Shown: one piece after another, positions 5,686 to 6,764 of the stretch
Position numbering within the stretch: the first letter of the stretch is position 1
How the letters are laid out: each line of letters opens with the position of its first letter
Origin: Lachnospiraceae bacterium
GTDB lineage: Bacteria > Bacillota_A > Clostridia > Lachnospirales > Lachnospiraceae
Assembly: GCA_017523185.1 (NCBI GenBank)
Contig: JAFWXB010000059.1
Location: 1-6,764, forward strand
Length of the DNA stretch: 6,764 bases
Direction: 5' to 3'
Translations under genes and position numbers: made by a program
The notes under the pieces: generated by a model
What the model saw: the letters and a program-made list of their open reading frames with translations, nothing else
The model's database searches: none
What the model was told of the DNA's origin: nothing

Positions 5686-6210
5686 TTATTTCCCTTCATA
5701 TACTACAACAGAATCCACATCATATCCTTCTAAAACTTTGCGACCTTCCAATCCTGCAAGTTCAATTAAAAACAACATTTTTACAACTTCGCCACCTAAT
5801 TCTTCTACAAGTTCGGCTGCTGCTTTCATAGTTCCACCGGTTGCAATTAAATCATCAATTAAAACAACTTTTTGTCCTTTTTGAATCGCGTCTTTATGTA
5901 TTTCAATTGTTGCCGTACCATATTCTAAATCATATGTTTTCGATATGGTTTCACATGGAAGTTTTCCTGCTTTACGCACCATAATAAATGGTTTATTTAA
6001 CAAATACGCAAGTGGCATTCCAAATACAAAACCTCTCGATTCTGCTCCTGCAATCACATCACATTCCACATTTTCCAAACGTTTTTTCATTTCATCAATT
6101 GCAAGTTGTAATCCTTCTGCGTTTTGTAACACACTTGTTACATCTCGAAAAATAATACCTTCCTCTGGAAAATCCGGAATACTTCTAATAAAATCTGCTA
6201 CGTTTTTCAT
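5686..6210 (-). CDS. apt: Adenine phosphoribosyltransferase
   Basis: A 174-residue cytoplasmic enzyme of purine salvage that joins adenine and PRPP to give AMP and pyrophosphate. The signature regions are in order: IPDFPEEGIIFRDVT (11-25), the AGAESRGF loop (54-61), RKAGKLP (79-85) and the PRPP-binding VVLIDDLIATGGTM (115-128). Length is that of bacterial Apt and no key residue is missing. AAGGAGA lies 7 nt before the ATG. The start overlaps the stop of the upstream GGDEF gene by four bases (ATGA), so the two are probably translated in a coupled way from one mRNA. In many Firmicutes apt sits beside recJ and relA; here it lies between a cyclase and spoVAD. Confidence 0.97.
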   Translation of the reverse strand: MKNVADFIRSIPDFPEEGIIFRDVTSVLQNAEGLQLAIDEMKKRLENVECDVIAGAESRGFVFGMPLAYLLNKPFIMVRKAGKLPCETISKTYDLEYGTATIEIHKDAIQKGQKVVLIDDLIATGGTMKAAAELVEELGGEVVKMLFLIELAGLEGRKVLEGYDVDSVVVYEGK

Positions 6211-6764
6211 CTTCTTCTCTCCTTCATATTTCGTTTACATTCATACATACGCGCATCTGCTTTTCGATAAACTTCATGCAAATCTTCATTTTTATCACAT
6301 TCATAACTAAATGCATAACCAGTCGCTGCACTTAATGATATTTTATCTTTGTGTTTATTAAATTCTTCCATTTTATCATTCATTGTATGCAAATACTCTT
6401 TTACTTTTTCTTCATTTGCATCAGAAACAATAATCATAAATTCATCTCCACCTACACGACCAACGGTACAAGTATCATCTGAAAATGTTTCCTTTAACAC
6501 ACGTGAAAATTCTTTGAGTGCCATATCCCCTGCTTCATGTCCATATGTATCATTCATTTGTTTTAATAAATTCATGTCCAAACTCATAACTGCATATGGT
6601 TCATTTTCTTTTGAAAGCTTTTCTAAAACATCTTCACATTTTCTTCGATTTGCCAAACCGGTAAGTTCATCTGCATATGCCAATTTTTCCAATAATTTCT
6701 GTTCTGCGTGTTCATAAACACTTTTTCGTAATTGTTTTGAAAAATCATAAAACAATGAAAATAC
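6207..6764 (-). CDS. GGDEF-domain diguanylate cyclase, C-terminal part
   Basis: The reading frame is open to the window edge, so the start and any sensor region lie beyond 6764. About 185 residues are visible. A helical, possibly coiled-coil linker (EHAEQKLLEKLAYA) leads into the GGDEF domain. It begins with DELTGLANRR, continues with the metal- and substrate-binding SLDMNLLKQMNDTYGHEAGD, and has an intact GGDEF motif at visible residues 105-109. The protein ends just after YRKADARMYECKRN. It should make cyclic di-GMP from two GTP. The RxxD inhibitory site that often precedes GGDEF by five residues is absent (TC-TVGRV-GGDEF). A TTG codon at 6755 is unlikely to be the true start because the frame continues upstream. 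The stop overlaps the apt start. Confidence 0.93.
   Translation of the reverse strand, partial: VFSLFYDFSKQLRKSVYEHAEQKLLEKLAYADELTGLANRRKCEDVLEKLSKENEPYAVMSLDMNLLKQMNDTYGHEAGDMALKEFSRVLKETFSDDTCTVGRVGGDEFMIIVSDANEEKVKEYLHTMNDKMEEFNKHKDKISLSAATGYAFSYECDKNEDLHEVYRKADARMYECKRNMKERRR

Noticed and set aside
5945..6310. Plus-strand open frame opposite apt and the cyclase
   Set aside because: It is antisense to two well-recognised genes and spans both, with no supporting signal.

Overview
This AT-rich window comes from a spore-forming, low-GC Firmicute, most likely a clostridial organism of the Lachnospiraceae type. Three things point there: strong GGAGG-type ribosome binding sites, forespore genes of the spoVA family, and a clostridial glycogen phosphorylase. 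The lineage is an inference; nothing here names a species.

Left part (1-2593): two divergent transcription units. The minus strand carries the N-terminal half of a glycogen/maltodextrin phosphorylase (glgP), cut by the window edge. The sequence as given has a one-base frameshift near codon 8, between a well-supported ATG and the otherwise intact reading frame. A roughly 430-base intergenic region holds a plausible sigma-A promoter for glgP and two perfect inverted repeats in the leader. On the other side of it, an AraC-family regulator with a cupin sensor domain is read on the plus strand. It may control sugar or glycogen genes, but its target is not shown.

Middle (2594-3490): a small membrane phosphatase of the PAP2 family on the minus strand. 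It is flanked by a short AT-rich convergent gap with a 14-bp tandem repeat and by a 260-base gap with a strong hairpin.

Right part (3491-6764): all genes are on the minus strand, so transcription runs from high to low coordinates. The order is a partial GGDEF diguanylate cyclase, apt (adenine phosphoribosyltransferase, overlapping the cyclase stop by 4 nt), spoVAD, spoVAE, and an Asn-rich lipoprotein. A good match to a sigma-G (forespore) promoter begins four bases after the apt stop and should switch on spoVAD-spoVAE-lipoprotein late in sporulation. A second, weaker sigma-G-like site lies just after the spoVAE stop, in front of the lipoprotein. SpoVAD and SpoVAE belong to the machinery that moves dipicolinic acid across the inner spore membrane. 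The usual partner spoVAC is not next to them.

No mobile element, CRISPR array, rRNA or tRNA gene was found. The most original observations are the Asn-rich lipoprotein joined to the spoVA genes, the two sigma-G-like promoters with the same layout, the absence of spoVAC, and the broken glgP start.
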